From Phycisphaerales bacterium (GTDB lineage Bacteria; Planctomycetota; Phycisphaerae; Phycisphaerales; SM1A02), in NCBI GenBank assembly GCA_009691705.1, contig SIAR01000001.1:1-64000 (forward strand): a stretch of DNA of 64,000 bases, read 5' to 3'. A program made the position numbers and the translations under genes. Under the pieces are notes generated by a model. It was not told where the DNA came from. It saw only the letters and a program-made list of their open reading frames with translations, and searched no databases. This document shows, in pieces, positions 20,896 through 31,175 of the stretch (its first letter is position 1; every line of letters begins with the position of its first letter).

Positions 20896-23800
20896 ATGAA
20901 CAGCATGGCAGAAAGCGTTTTCGATCGTGTCAACGACTACGGCGCGGTTCGCATTCAACTTGCGAGCCCCAACGACATCCGAAGCTGGAGTTTCGGAGAA
21001 GTCAAGAAACCTGAGACGATCAACTACCGCACGTATCGCCCTGAACGCGACGGTCTCTTCTGCGAGCGAATCTTCGGACCTGAGCGCGACTACGAATGCG
21101 CCTGCGGCAAGTACAAGGGCACGAAGTACAAAGGCATCATCTGCGATCGCTGCGGCGTGAAGGTGACACACTCGCGGGTGCGTCGCAAGCGCATGGGGCA
21201 CATCAATCTTGCCGCCCCTGCCGTGCATATCTGGTTCTTCAAGGCCTTGCCAAGTCGCCTGGGAACTCTGCTCGGAATGCGCACGGGCGACATCGAGAAA
21301 GTCGTGTACTTCCAGGACTACGTTGTCACCAATCCAGGAACGACCGACCTCGAATTCAAGCAAGTCTTGACCGACGACGAGTACCGCGAACAAGTCGCCA
21401 AGAATGGCAGCAATTTCACCGCCATGATGGGCGCAGAAGCGATTCGCGAATTGCTCTCTGCGGACATGCTCGATCTCAACAAAGAGGCTGTGGTTATCCG
21501 CGACGAATTGCGCGAGACCAAGAGCAAGCAGAAGGCAAAGGATCTCTCGAAGCGACTCAAGCTCGTTGAGCAGATTCGCGGATCCGCCAATGACCCGCAG
21601 TGGATGGTGCTCGATGTGGTTCCGGTGATTCCACCCGATTTGCGTCCGCTCGTTCTCTTGCAGAGCGGCAACTTTGCGACCAGCGATCTCAACGATCTCT
21701 ATCGCCGAATCATCAACCGAAACAACCGCCTCAAGAAACTCATGGATCTCAATGCTCCTGAGGTCATCATCCGCAATGAGAAGCGCATGTTGCAGCAGGC
21801 CGTCGACGCGCTGTTTGACAATGGTCGTTGCCGCCGTCCAGTACTCGGATCGAGCAATCGTCCCCTGAAGTCGATCACCGACATGATCAAGGGCAAGCAG
21901 GGTCGATTCCGCGAGAATTTGCTCGGCAAGCGCGTCGATTACTCGGCGCGTTCGGTCATCGTGGTTGGTCCTGAACTGAAGTTGTGGCAGTGCGGACTTC
22001 CAAAGAAGATCGCACTTGAACTCTTCCAACCGTTCATCATTCGCAAGCTCAAGGAGCATGGACTAGCCGACACGATCAAGAGTGCCAAGCGCATGCTTGA
22101 ACGCCGGGCTCCTGAGGTTTGGGACATTCTCGAGCAAGTGACGAAGAACCATCCCGTTCTTCTGAACCGTGCGCCAACGTTGCATCGCATGGGTATTCAG
22201 GCGTTTGAACCGGTGCTTGTCGAGGGAAATGCCATCAAGATTCACCCCCTCGTTTGCGCTGGATACAACGCAGACTTTGACGGCGATCAGATGGCAGTGC
22301 ATTTGCCGCTTTCGCTTGAGGCTCAGATCGAAGCGCAAGTGCTCATGATGAGCACGCACAACATCTTCAGCCCTGCGAACGGAAACCCCATTGTGAGTCC
22401 TTCGCAGGACATCGTCATGGGCGTCTACTTCCTGACGTGCTCCCCGATCGAGATGCCAGTCGATGTCAGCGGAAAGCGCTCTGCGATTCCGACCTTCGGC
22501 AATGTGCACGAACTGCTGCTGGCGTACGACCTGCGCAAGATCGGCGTGCATGAATGGATTGACATCCGCCTCGATCGTTTCACAGAAGTCATCAACGGAC
22601 AGACCGACTCTCCCGTTGCGACTCCTGCCCATCGTCGCATTCGCACGACGGTGGGACGTGTTCTGTTCTCTGAAATCCTCGCAACCGGAATGCCGTTCTA
22701 CAACTGCTCACTGGGAAAGAAGGGTTCGGCGCGCGTCATCGACGACACATTCGCTCGTCGCGGCAAAGCTGCAACGATCGAGTTGCTCGACGCGCTCAAG
22801 GAAACTGGATTCAAGGCGAGCACGACCAGCGGTCTCTCGTTCGGGATCACCGATCTGCACATCCCTGAGAACAAGGAGAAACTGATCAGCGATACCCAGA
22901 AGAAGGTCGACAAAGCCCAGCAGAATTACGATGACGGCAACATCACTGATGACGAACGCCGCAATCGCGTGCTGGATGCCTGGGCGCAGTGCCGCGATGG
23001 GCTTTCGGCTGTGCTGCTCGAGACTCTCAAGAACGATCGCAAGAACAGCCCCGCTGGCTCGACCGTCATCGCAGGAAACGTTGCCGGACTTCCTTCGAAG
23101 CCCAGCCCTTCTGCGCGTTATCTCAATCCTGTGTATCTGTTCATGGACTCAGGCGCGCGAGGTAACAAGACCCAGATGCAGCAGCTCGCGGGTATGCGCG
23201 GTCTGATGGCCAAGCCAAGCGGCGAAGTCATCGAGACGCCGATCAAGTCGAATTTCCGTGAAGGTCTCTCAGTGATTGAATACTTCTCTTCGACGCACGG
23301 GGCGCGTAAGGGACTTTCGGATACCGCGCTCAAGACTGCGGATTCGGGATACCTGACACGCAAGTTGTGTGACGTAGCTCAGTCCGTCGTCGTCATCGAG
23401 CATGATTGCGGTCAGACCCGTGGCATCGCGAAGGAAGCCGTGTACAAGGGTGAAGAAGTAGACGTTCCGCTGCGTGACGTCATCAAGGGGCGAACTAGCT
23501 GTGAGCACATCGTTGACCCCCGCACCGATCGTCCGATCGTCGCGCGCAACGAGATCATCACCGCTGAGAAGGCCCGCGCAGTCGAAGAACTCGGCCTCCG
23601 CACTGTATTCGTGCGCAGTCCACTCACCTGCCAGACCTCGCGCGGAGTTTGTGCAACCTGCTACGGAATGGACATGTCCACTGGCAAGTTGGTTGAAGAG
23701 GGATTAGCCGTCGGAATCATTGCGGCGCAGTCCATCGGTGAACCTGGAACACAGCTCACAATGCGCACTTTCCACACCGGTGGAATCGCGGTGAGTGCAA

Positions 23801-25374
23801 CCACTGAGAACCAGTGGAAGGTCACCCAGTCTGGAACCGTTGAGTACGTCGACTGCGGTGATGTCACAGTCGTCGATGGCGACAAGTCGCATCGAATCGC
23901 ACTGCGCAAAACTGGTGAAGTGCGCGTTCTCGATGCAAAGGGTCGCGAACTCGAGAAGTACAAGGTTCCCTACGGCGCCCTGCTGGTGGCTGCTTCGGGC
24001 GAACAGGTTCGCAAGGGACACTCCGTGTTGGAATGGGACGTTCACGTTTCGCCGATTCTTGCGGAGAAGTCTGGAACGATTCGGTTCCGCGACATCGAAG
24101 AGGGCGAGACCGTCCGCGTCGAACACAAGGCGAACAAGGATGAAATGGTCGTCATCGAACACAAGGGTGAGAAGCATCCGCGGCTCACCATTGAAGATGC
24201 TTCCGGAAAGGTGCTTGATTTGCACCATCTTCCCGCCAAGGCACACATCGAGGCGAAAGATGGTCAGGTCATTCAAGCTGGTCAGCGCATCGCGTTCACA
24301 CCCAAGGGCACGGCACGATCGGCCGACATCGTCGGTGGTTTGCCACGCGTGACTGAGATTTTTGAAGCACGCATCCCCCGCGACCCCGCAGTCCTCGCCC
24401 GCATCTCGGGACGGGTCGAACTCTTGCCAAACGAACGGCGCGGCAAGATGACGATTCGTGTTCATGCCGAGGGTGGCAAGGAAGAACTCGCCGAAGACCA
24501 CTACGTGCTGCAAGGCAAGCGACTGCTTGTGCATTCAGGAGACGTTGTGGAAGCAGGCGATCCACTCACTGAAGGTGCATTGACTCCGTCTGAGATTCTT
24601 GCCATCAAGGGTGAGGATGAGTTGTATCGATACATGCTCACGGAAGTGCAGAATGTCTATCGAGCTCAGGGAGTGCCGATCTCTGACAAGCACATCGAAG
24701 TTGTCTTGCGCCAGATGCTCAGCAAGGTGAAGGTCGTTGAAGTTGGCGACACAGCCATTCTTCCAAACGATGTCATCGAGCGCTATATGTTCCGCGAAGT
24801 CAACGAGGCGCTGACGAACATGCTCAAGGTCGATGATGCCGGCGGCACGACTTTGGTCAAGGGTGGCTTGTGTGCAAAGGACGAAGTCAAGCAGGCAAAC
24901 GCCGAAGCTGAACTTGCGGGCAAACAGCCTGCGAAGACGCGACGCGCGAAGCCAGCACGCGGCCGAACACTTCTCTTGGGAATCACCAAGGCATCGCTTC
25001 AAGCGGAGAGTTTCCTCTCGGGTGCCAGCTTCCAAGAAACCACCAAGGTTCTCACCGAAGCAGCACTGAAGGGTGCAGTCGATAACTTGGTTGGCCTGAA
25101 AGAAAACGTCTTGCTCGGGCATTTGATCCCCGCAGGAACTGGTTTTGAGGCCTACACCAATCTCACGATGCGCTACCTCGTTGAGAGCACCGATGAAGAA
25201 TTCGGTGAAGCGGCTGAGATGCAAGCTGCAGCGATAGCTGCGGAAGCGCTCGGAGCCGATCGCGTTGGAACCGCAGCAACCATCAAAGACCTCGCCGCTG
25301 TAACCCCAGCAAAGGAACTTGCCGTGGGTGCCAGCGAATCATCATCGTTTGATGGCGGCGATTCTGAGGGGTAA
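20896..25374 (+). CDS. rpoC: DNA-directed RNA polymerase subunit beta'
   Basis: Zinc finger '[23 protein letters not shown]'; catalytic '[16 protein letters not shown]'; '[54 protein letters not shown]'. Confidence 0.99.
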   Translation: MNSMAESVFDRVNDYGAVRIQLASPNDIRSWSFGEVKKPETINYRTYRPERDGLFCERIFGPERDYECACGKYKGTKYKGIICDRCGVKVTHSRVRRKRMGHINLAAPAVHIWFFKALPSRLGTLLGMRTGDIEKVVYFQDYVVTNPGTTDLEFKQVLTDDEYREQVAKNGSNFTAMMGAEAIRELLSADMLDLNKEAVVIRDELRETKSKQKAKDLSKRLKLVEQIRGSANDPQWMVLDVVPVIPPDLRPLVLLQSGNFATSDLNDLYRRIINRNNRLKKLMDLNAPEVIIRNEKRMLQQAVDALFDNGRCRRPVLGSSNRPLKSITDMIKGKQGRFRENLLGKRVDYSARSVIVVGPELKLWQCGLPKKIALELFQPFIIRKLKEHGLADTIKSAKRMLERRAPEVWDILEQVTKNHPVLLNRAPTLHRMGIQAFEPVLVEGNAIKIHPLVCAGYNADFDGDQMAVHLPLSLEAQIEAQVLMMSTHNIFSPANGNPIVSPSQDIVMGVYFLTCSPIEMPVDVSGKRSAIPTFGNVHELLLAYDLRKIGVHEWIDIRLDRFTEVINGQTDSPVATPAHRRIRTTVGRVLFSEILATGMPFYNCSLGKKGSARVIDDTFARRGKAATIELLDALKETGFKASTTSGLSFGITDLHIPENKEKLISDTQKKVDKAQQNYDDGNITDDERRNRVLDAWAQCRDGLSAVLLETLKNDRKNSPAGSTVIAGNVAGLPSKPSPSARYLNPVYLFMDSGARGNKTQMQQLAGMRGLMAKPSGEVIETPIKSNFREGLSVIEYFSSTHGARKGLSDTALKTADSGYLTRKLCDVAQSVVVIEHDCGQTRGIAKEAVYKGEEVDVPLRDVIKGRTSCEHIVDPRTDRPIVARNEIITAEKARAVEELGLRTVFVRSPLTCQTSRGVCATCYGMDMSTGKLVEEGLAVGIIAAQSIGEPGTQLTMRTFHTGGIAVSATTENQWKVTQSGTVEYVDCGDVTVVDGDKSHRIALRKTGEVRVLDAKGRELEKYKVPYGALLVAASGEQVRKGHSVLEWDVHVSPILAEKSGTIRFRDIEEGETVRVEHKANKDEMVVIEHKGEKHPRLTIEDASGKVLDLHHLPAKAHIEAKDGQVIQAGQRIAFTPKGTARSADIVGGLPRVTEIFEARIPRDPAVLARISGRVELLPNERRGKMTIRVHAEGGKEELAEDHYVLQGKRLLVHSGDVVEAGDPLTEGALTPSEILAIKGEDELYRYMLTEVQNVYRAQGVPISDKHIEVVLRQMLSKVKVVEVGDTAILPNDVIERYMFREVNEALTNMLKVDDAGGTTLVKGGLCAKDEVKQANAEAELAGKQPAKTRRAKPARGRTLLLGITKASLQAESFLSGASFQETTKVLTEAALKGAVDNLVGLKENVLLGHLIPAGTGFEAYTNLTMRYLVESTDEEFGEAAEMQAAAIAAEALGADRVGTAATIKDLAAVTPAKELAVGASESSSFDGGDSEG

Positions 25375-25422
25375 CTCCTCGGACGCCTCCACATATTCGC
25401 TCTCGATCGACTGCTGATTTCA

Positions 25423-25899
25423 ATGTCGAACACCCCTGCACCAGAACCTTGGTTCAAAGACGGGCTTCGTTTTTCATGCACCCAGTGTGGCAACTGCTGC
25501 ACTGGGGGTCCCGGAGCGGTGTGGTACACGGCGCAAGAGGGGCGCACCATGGCTGCGACGTTGGGGATAAGTGAGGAAGAATTCACAGCGCAGTACACCA
25601 GAGCGATTGGTTCGCGACGATCACTCAATGAACGCGAGACTTCACACGGATTCGACTGCGTCTTCCTAGACCGCGAAAGCAAGGAAGGCGTTGCCCTCTG
25701 CCGCATTTACAAGACCAGACCATCGCAGTGCGGCACCTGGCCGTTCTGGCCCGACAATCTCACATCCGAGCGCGCGTGGAAGGCAGCGAAAGCACGCACC
25801 CCCTGCCCCGGAATGGATTCTGGCCCTCTCATTCCCTCCGATCAGATTGGAATCTTGCGCGAGCGCGACCAAGTTGACAACGCCTCTGCCCCGTGGTGA
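25423..25899 (+). CDS. YkgJ-family cysteine cluster protein
   Basis: 'LRFSCTQCGNCCTGGPGAVW' plus 'GVALCRIYKTRPSQCGTWPFWPDNL'. Confidence 0.88.
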   Translation: MSNTPAPEPWFKDGLRFSCTQCGNCCTGGPGAVWYTAQEGRTMAATLGISEEEFTAQYTRAIGSRRSLNERETSHGFDCVFLDRESKEGVALCRIYKTRPSQCGTWPFWPDNLTSERAWKAAKARTPCPGMDSGPLIPSDQIGILRERDQVDNASAPW

Positions 25900-25915
25900 C
25901 TAAGGGGCAGTCGCT

Positions 25916-26449
25916 GTGAATCCATTCATCCCTACTGCTTCGCCGAGTGACTCCACAATGCGGGCTTGGTGGAGTGCATCGGCGCTTCCCGCGGTTGAAG
26001 GTGCACTTGGGGCTCTCCATGAGTATGCAGCGCATGTTGCCGACGCGCAGCGTCCAGTCTGCCTCTCGTCGGGCAAGTGCTGCAACTTTCAGTCCCATGG
26101 ACACATGCTGGTCGTGACGGGACTCGAAGCACTGTGGGTGTGGCGCCAGGCTGCGCGTCCGCTGCGCTCGTCGGCAGCCAACGCAGCGCAAGCCGCGGGA
26201 GTGTGCGGTTATCTTGATGGATCACTCTGCTCGATCCACGCGGTGCGGCCGACCGGTTGTCGGTCGTACTTTTGCGATCGTGGGGATGGACAGTGGCAGT
26301 CGACCCTCAGCGAACGTTTGCACAACTCGATAACGCAGTTGCACGACGAACACGACATTCCATATCTGTACGCAGAGTGGACCTGGCTGTTGGCGCACGT
26401 CACGCGCGCCCATGAGCAAGGGGTTTTTTCTGAGCCTCTCCCTTCGTAA
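25916..26449 (+). CDS. YkgJ-like cysteine cluster protein (second, divergent copy)
   Basis: 'RPVCLSSGKCCNFQSHGHMLVVTGLEALW', 'AGVCGYLDGSLCSIHAVRPTGCRSYFCD'. Confidence 0.75.
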   Translation: MNPFIPTASPSDSTMRAWWSASALPAVEGALGALHEYAAHVADAQRPVCLSSGKCCNFQSHGHMLVVTGLEALWVWRQAARPLRSSAANAAQAAGVCGYLDGSLCSIHAVRPTGCRSYFCDRGDGQWQSTLSERLHNSITQLHDEHDIPYLYAEWTWLLAHVTRAHEQGVFSEPLPS

Positions 26450-26458
26450 GATCTCGAC

Positions 26459-27421
26459 ATGCGTGACTACGAGCTTCGCCGCGACATCGAGCGTTCTGAA
26501 GTCGAGGGATACAAGTTTCCCCTTGGAATCGAACCGATTTCTCTGCCCGCGCCCAAACAGGGGTACACGCTCGAGTACACCCCCGGTGAAGATGGCGACC
26601 CAGACACCTACGCGTTTCACATCGTCCTAAGCCACGACCGATTGAGCGCTGTGCTTGCAGACGCATTTGCCCTGCTTCCCGAAGATGTTGTGCCGATTGT
26701 CGAGATTGGATCACGCGACGCATATCGAGCGCTGGATGTCTACCTCGGAGCGGAGGAAGTTCCCGTCAACGAGTTCTTGAACATCTGGAAGAGATTTGAA
26801 CCGCTGCTGCTTGAAGATGGATCGATCGGCGCGGGCGCGAATGCTGAGCAACCGTTCATTGAGGTCTTTCTCGACACTTGGAAGGGGTTACTAATCAACG
26901 TGCCCATCGCAATGCGCCGTGAGGTCGAAGGCATACTCGCACGCCACGGGCTGCGCGAGGTGCTTGAGACGTGGCCGCATGATCTTGATCATTCTCCAGA
27001 CCCACCATCACAGTTACGCGAGGTACTGCGCACCGACGATGATCAGAGCCCCGATCTCGACGAGATACTGCTTCAGCTGCGCGAAGCGTGGGGACTCGAA
27101 CTCGACGTCGACCCCGAAGTGAACGTCGACGAGAGTGGCCGACGCCTCGGGATGGTGCTTTGGCACGCGATCGTGCTGGCGGTGCGCGAAGATCGTCGGG
27201 GCAAGGGTGGATATGTGACAGTCTGGGCAACGGCAGGAAGCCTCTCCGAAATGGAACGTCTCGTGAATGACCACGTTGAAAAGCACATGCCTCAGTGGAG
27301 TTTTGAAGGGTTTTTCTCGGTTGATCGGGTCGCCTTTGATGAGCGACCCGAAGAACTCAGCGATCTCATGCTGCGCCGCTTGAAAGCAGAAGTGCACATG
27401 ACAGCGATCGATGAGTGGTGA
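26459..27421 (+). CDS. Hypothetical protein
   Basis: 320-aa ORF 10 nt after the preceding gene, ends 10 nt before convergent livF; codon usage and acidic composition coding-like; no family recognised. Confidence 0.65.
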   Translation: MRDYELRRDIERSEVEGYKFPLGIEPISLPAPKQGYTLEYTPGEDGDPDTYAFHIVLSHDRLSAVLADAFALLPEDVVPIVEIGSRDAYRALDVYLGAEEVPVNEFLNIWKRFEPLLLEDGSIGAGANAEQPFIEVFLDTWKGLLINVPIAMRREVEGILARHGLREVLETWPHDLDHSPDPPSQLREVLRTDDDQSPDLDEILLQLREAWGLELDVDPEVNVDESGRRLGMVLWHAIVLAVREDRRGKGGYVTVWATAGSLSEMERLVNDHVEKHMPQWSFEGFFSVDRVAFDERPEELSDLMLRRLKAEVHMTAIDEW

Positions 27422-27431
27422 CTCGTGGCGA

Positions 27432-28148
27432 TCAGTCTCCGAGATATGCGCTTCGAATTCGGTCGTCCCGAAGGAGATCTTGGGCATCACCGCCGATGGT
27501 GACCTTGCCCGTCTCGATCACATAGCCGCGCGAGGAAAGACCAAGCGCGCCGCGCGCATTCTGCTCAACAAGCAACACAGTGAGCCCCCCGCGATTCAAT
27601 TCACGGATCGCTGAGAAAATGCGCGTCACAAGGAGTGGCGCGATCCCCATCGACGGTTCATCCATCATGAGCAGTTTGGGACGGCTCATCAGTGCGCGCC
27701 CGATGGCGAGCATCTGTTGCTCTCCTCCCGAGAGTGTGCCCGCCAGCTGTCCTCCCCGATCTTTCAAGACTGGAAAGAGTTCGTGCACATGTCGCAAATC
27801 ATCCGCAACGGCCGTGATGTCATCGCGCAGATAGGCGCCAAGCTTGAGGTTTTCATCCACGCTCATGCGGGCGAAAACACGTCGACCCTCGGGCACCTGC
27901 ACGAGTCCGCGGGCGATGACTTGGTCGCCACGCAGTCCGATCATCGACTCGCCGCAAAATCGCACATCTCCACTGCGGGGGGTGATGATCTGGCTGATCG
28001 CCAGAAGGGTTGTGCTCTTTCCAGCGCCGTTAGATCCAATGAGGGCAACGATCTCCCCTGCCTCGACGCTCAGCGAGACTCCGCGCAGAACTTCGACCGG
28101 ACCGTAGGCCGCATGCACATCTTTCACTTCAAGGATGGGAACCGTCAT
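27432..28148 (-). CDS. livF: Branched-chain amino acid ABC transporter ATP-binding protein LivF
   Basis: 'VHAAYGPVEVLRGVSLSVEAGEIVALIGSNGAGKSTTLLAI'; 'GTLSGGEQQMLAIGRALMSRPKLLMMDEPSMGIAPLLV'. Confidence 0.95.
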   Translation of the reverse strand: MTVPILEVKDVHAAYGPVEVLRGVSLSVEAGEIVALIGSNGAGKSTTLLAISQIITPRSGDVRFCGESMIGLRGDQVIARGLVQVPEGRRVFARMSVDENLKLGAYLRDDITAVADDLRHVHELFPVLKDRGGQLAGTLSGGEQQMLAIGRALMSRPKLLMMDEPSMGIAPLLVTRIFSAIRELNRGGLTVLLVEQNARGALGLSSRGYVIETGKVTIGGDAQDLLRDDRIRSAYLGD

Positions 28149-29179
28149 CCGTGGCTCTCCGTTCCTAGATACGCCTCAACGCACGCAGGATTCGCGCGGA
28201 TCTCAGCGGGAGTTCCCTCCGCGATTTGCCGTCCATATTGCAAGACAAGAATGCGATCAGAGACGCCCATCACGAGTCGCATGTGATGCTCAATCAGGAC
28301 AACGGTGGTGCCCGCGTCGCGTACCCGGCGAATGAGCGCAATGAGATCAACGATCTCTGAATGATTCATTCCAGCAGCTGGTTCATCGAGCAAGATGAGC
28401 CGGGGCTTCCCCGCTAGCGCCCGAGCGATCTCAAGCCTGCGTCGAAATCCGTACGGCAAACTTCCCGCAGCATCATGGCTACGGTCGGCCAAGCCCACAA
28501 ACGACAGTAACTCCAACGCCTCGGCATGAAAACGCGTTCGCTCGGCATGGAATCGCGGTGAACGAAAGAGCGCGCTCCAGAACCCCGCGCGCATTCGGTG
28601 ATCCATACCGACGAGGACGTTTTGAACGAGACTGAGCTCGTTGAAGAGTCGGATGTTTTGAAATGTTCGCGCGACTCCCGCGCGCGCGATCAGATCTGGC
28701 GTGCGCCGCGATCGCCACCAAAGCACCAACGCGGCGCCACCGCCTGCTAGGCCGCCCAGAATTGCAGCCAAAACCCCCGATGCGAACGAGAGTCCACACA
28801 GCGCGCCAAACAAATCGCGCAGCCCATTGCTCCATGGGAACGGCTGCGCGTAGACGTAGTTCTCGATGATCGAAGCCTGCCAGAGATTTTGGATATTGAC
28901 TGCGATGACGGTCGCGAGAGCGCAGGCGAGTGAGGTGAGCGCGATCCGAATCGCAGATCTCCAAGAAAACGTAAGGCACACGACGCGATCGAAAAACTGC
29001 ACAACTCCTGCGGTCGGTTCATAGATGCCAGTGATCGCATTGAAGAGCGTTGTCTTTCCAGCACCATTGGGACCGATCACCGCATAGATCTGGTGTTCTT
29101 GCACTGTGAACGAGACATCCTGAACTGCGACCAAGCCGCCAAACCGCATCGTGATTGCCTGCGCGCTGAGAGCGCTCAT
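28145..29179 (-). CDS. livG: LivG-type ABC transporter ATP-binding protein with hydrophobic insertion
   Basis: 'MRFGGLVAVQDVSFTVQEHQIYAVIGPNGAGKTTLFNAITG', 'IARAGVARTFQNIRLFNELSLVQNVLVG', 'LPYGFRRRLEIARALAGKPRLILLDEPAAGMNHSE', 'VLIEHHMRLVMGVSDRILVLQYG'. Residues ~66-160 form a hydrophobic insertion. Confidence 0.9.
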   Translation of the reverse strand: MSALSAQAITMRFGGLVAVQDVSFTVQEHQIYAVIGPNGAGKTTLFNAITGIYEPTAGVVQFFDRVVCLTFSWRSAIRIALTSLACALATVIAVNIQNLWQASIIENYVYAQPFPWSNGLRDLFGALCGLSFASGVLAAILGGLAGGGAALVLWWRSRRTPDLIARAGVARTFQNIRLFNELSLVQNVLVGMDHRMRAGFWSALFRSPRFHAERTRFHAEALELLSFVGLADRSHDAAGSLPYGFRRRLEIARALAGKPRLILLDEPAAGMNHSEIVDLIALIRRVRDAGTTVVLIEHHMRLVMGVSDRILVLQYGRQIAEGTPAEIRANPACVEAYLGTESHG

Positions 29180-30192
29180 GTCGCCCTCCGTTCAATGCGC
29201 GGCGGAACAAGCCCATGCGGTTTCAAGCGAACTGCAAGCACTAGAGCCAACCCGAAAATCAGGTATTTCCAGTTGTTTGGCGAGAGCAGCACATTCGACT
29301 GCCCGCCTATTCCCATCGTCTCGAGGACTGCCGTCGCCTTGACGAGCACGATGGAATTGAGACCGATCATCACGAGTGCGCCAACTAGCACGCCGACGAT
29401 GCTTCCGATTCCACCCACGATGACGATGCATAGCGCGAGAATCGAAACCTGAAAGTCGTAGTTGCTCGGCTCGCCGGTTGAACTCAGCACACTCGTTGAT
29501 AGCCCACCAGCGAACGCCGCGATCGCAGCGGCCGCAGAAAAGGCGAGCATCTTGATTCGCTCGACACGAATCCCCATTGACCGCGATGCCAACTCATCCT
29601 CGCGAATACTGAACCACGCCCGTCCGAGTCGTGACCTTTCAAGATTGCGAATCGCCAATATGACAACGATGAGCAAGGCGAGCAAGAGGTAGTACCACTT
29701 GTATTCATCCTCGGCGGTCCACATCGTGCCCCCCAATGACGGCGCTGGCACGGGATTGATCCCCTGCGTTCCCTTCGTCACGACATCGAGATTCTTCAGA
29801 ACATCTTGCACGATCTCGCCGAAGCCAAGGGTCACAATTGCGAGGTAGTCGCCACGCAGTCGCAGCGTCGGCGCGCCGAGCAAGAATCCTGCGAGCGCTC
29901 CAACGGGAAGCGTCAACAGCAATCCAGGCCAGAATCCGATCTGGAAGGGGTAGATCTCGCAGGTGAGGATGGCGAAGGCATACGCACCAATTGCCATAAA
30001 TGCGGCGATTCCAAGATTCAGCAACCCTGCGTAGCCGGTGACGACATTTAAACCGAGCGCGAGAATCGCATACAAAAACACGCCGCGAACAGCCTCGCTG
30101 ACATGCGCTGGTTGCGGAAGGAATAGTTCGATTAACGGAAGCACGGCCGCGATGCCGAGGATGCAGACAATTGGGCCGGGTCGCCAACGCAT
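29176..30192 (-). CDS. livM: Branched-chain amino acid ABC transporter permease LivM
   Basis: 'ALGLNVVTGYAGLLNLGIAAFMAIGAYAFAI', 'GDYLAIVTLGFGEIV', 'NLERSRLGRAWFSIREDELASRSMGI'. Start chosen at MRWRPGPIVC; ORF track extends to 30288. Confidence 0.92.
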   Translation of the reverse strand: MRWRPGPIVCILGIAAVLPLIELFLPQPAHVSEAVRGVFLYAILALGLNVVTGYAGLLNLGIAAFMAIGAYAFAILTCEIYPFQIGFWPGLLLTLPVGALAGFLLGAPTLRLRGDYLAIVTLGFGEIVQDVLKNLDVVTKGTQGINPVPAPSLGGTMWTAEDEYKWYYLLLALLIVVILAIRNLERSRLGRAWFSIREDELASRSMGIRVERIKMLAFSAAAAIAAFAGGLSTSVLSSTGEPSNYDFQVSILALCIVIVGGIGSIVGVLVGALVMIGLNSIVLVKATAVLETMGIGGQSNVLLSPNNWKYLIFGLALVLAVRLKPHGLVPPRIERRAT

Positions 30193-30194
30193 CG

Positions 30195-31151
30195 TTAGAC
30201 CTTCTCCCGGCGGGTCGAGCCCAAGAGACCACTGGGTCGGAAAATCAAAATCAAGATGAGTATTCCAAAGACAATCGTGTTGGTCCACCGCGTCTCGACG
30301 TACTGATCACTCATGGCACGCACACAGCCGATCGTGAGACCGCCGAGCACCGCGCCTGGAAGACTTCCGATGCCGCCGAGCACAGCCGCCGTGAACGCGT
30401 CCATCCCGGCGCGGTATCCCATCTGGAAGCCGATGGTGTTGTTGTAAAGCGCGTACACCACGCTGGCGAACCCGCCCAGCGCACCACCGATGAAGAACGT
30501 GATGCCAATGACACGGTCGACAGGGATTCCCATCAGCGCTGCAGCGGTGGCGTCCTGCGCGACTGCCCGCATCGCGCGACCAAGTCGGGTGCGTTTCACC
30601 AAGTACACGAGAGCGATCATCAGCGGCACGGTCACGACCAGCACCGCGACATCGGCCGGGACAATACGAATCGCACTCTCGCCCAGAATGTTGAATTGCG
30701 GAATCAATTGCGGAAAGTCCTTGGGCGCGGCGGCGGCGACACCGCCCGCGAAGACCTCCATTGGCATCCCCCCCCAAAAAAGGCCGAGATTCGTGCAGAT
30801 AAATGAACAGCCGATCGCTGAGACGAGCAGCGAGAGTTTCGAAGCGCGGCGCAGGGGACGATATGCAACTCGGTCGAGCGACCAGTTCAAACATCCACAG
30901 AACCCCGCGCTCGCCAGCAGCATGATCGCAACACCCGCGAGCTGCCAGTGACTTGGCCACGCCTCCATCCCGAGTGCTCCCAACAGGGTGAGCGCCAAGA
31001 ACGCGCCCAACATAAAGACATCACCGTGCGCAAAGTTGATCAACTCGATGATGCCATAGACCATCGTGTAGCCAAGCGCGACCAGCGCAATGATCATGCC
31101 GTTCGAGAGCCCCGTAATCAATTGTTGGAGGAAGACCTCGTAGTCCTGCAT
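30195..31151 (-). CDS. livH: Branched-chain amino acid ABC transporter permease LivH
   Basis: 'LQQLITGLSNGMIIALVALGYTMVYGIIELINFAHGDVFMLGAF', 'GRAMRAVAQDATAAALMGIPVDRVIGITFFIGGALGG'. Confidence 0.94.
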   Translation of the reverse strand: MQDYEVFLQQLITGLSNGMIIALVALGYTMVYGIIELINFAHGDVFMLGAFLALTLLGALGMEAWPSHWQLAGVAIMLLASAGFCGCLNWSLDRVAYRPLRRASKLSLLVSAIGCSFICTNLGLFWGGMPMEVFAGGVAAAAPKDFPQLIPQFNILGESAIRIVPADVAVLVVTVPLMIALVYLVKRTRLGRAMRAVAQDATAAALMGIPVDRVIGITFFIGGALGGFASVVYALYNNTIGFQMGYRAGMDAFTAAVLGGIGSLPGAVLGGLTIGCVRAMSDQYVETRWTNTIVFGILILILIFRPSGLLGSTRREKV

Positions 31152-31175
31152 GCAGTGCTCGATCGACTCTCTGAC

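Noticed and set aside
20875-22059. 394-aa ORF antisense to rpoC (also 16985-18091 and 19313-20311 antisense to rpoB)
   Set aside because: Entirely inside unambiguous rpoB/rpoC on the other strand; no domain motifs; typical spurious open frame in codon-biased moderately GC-rich genes.
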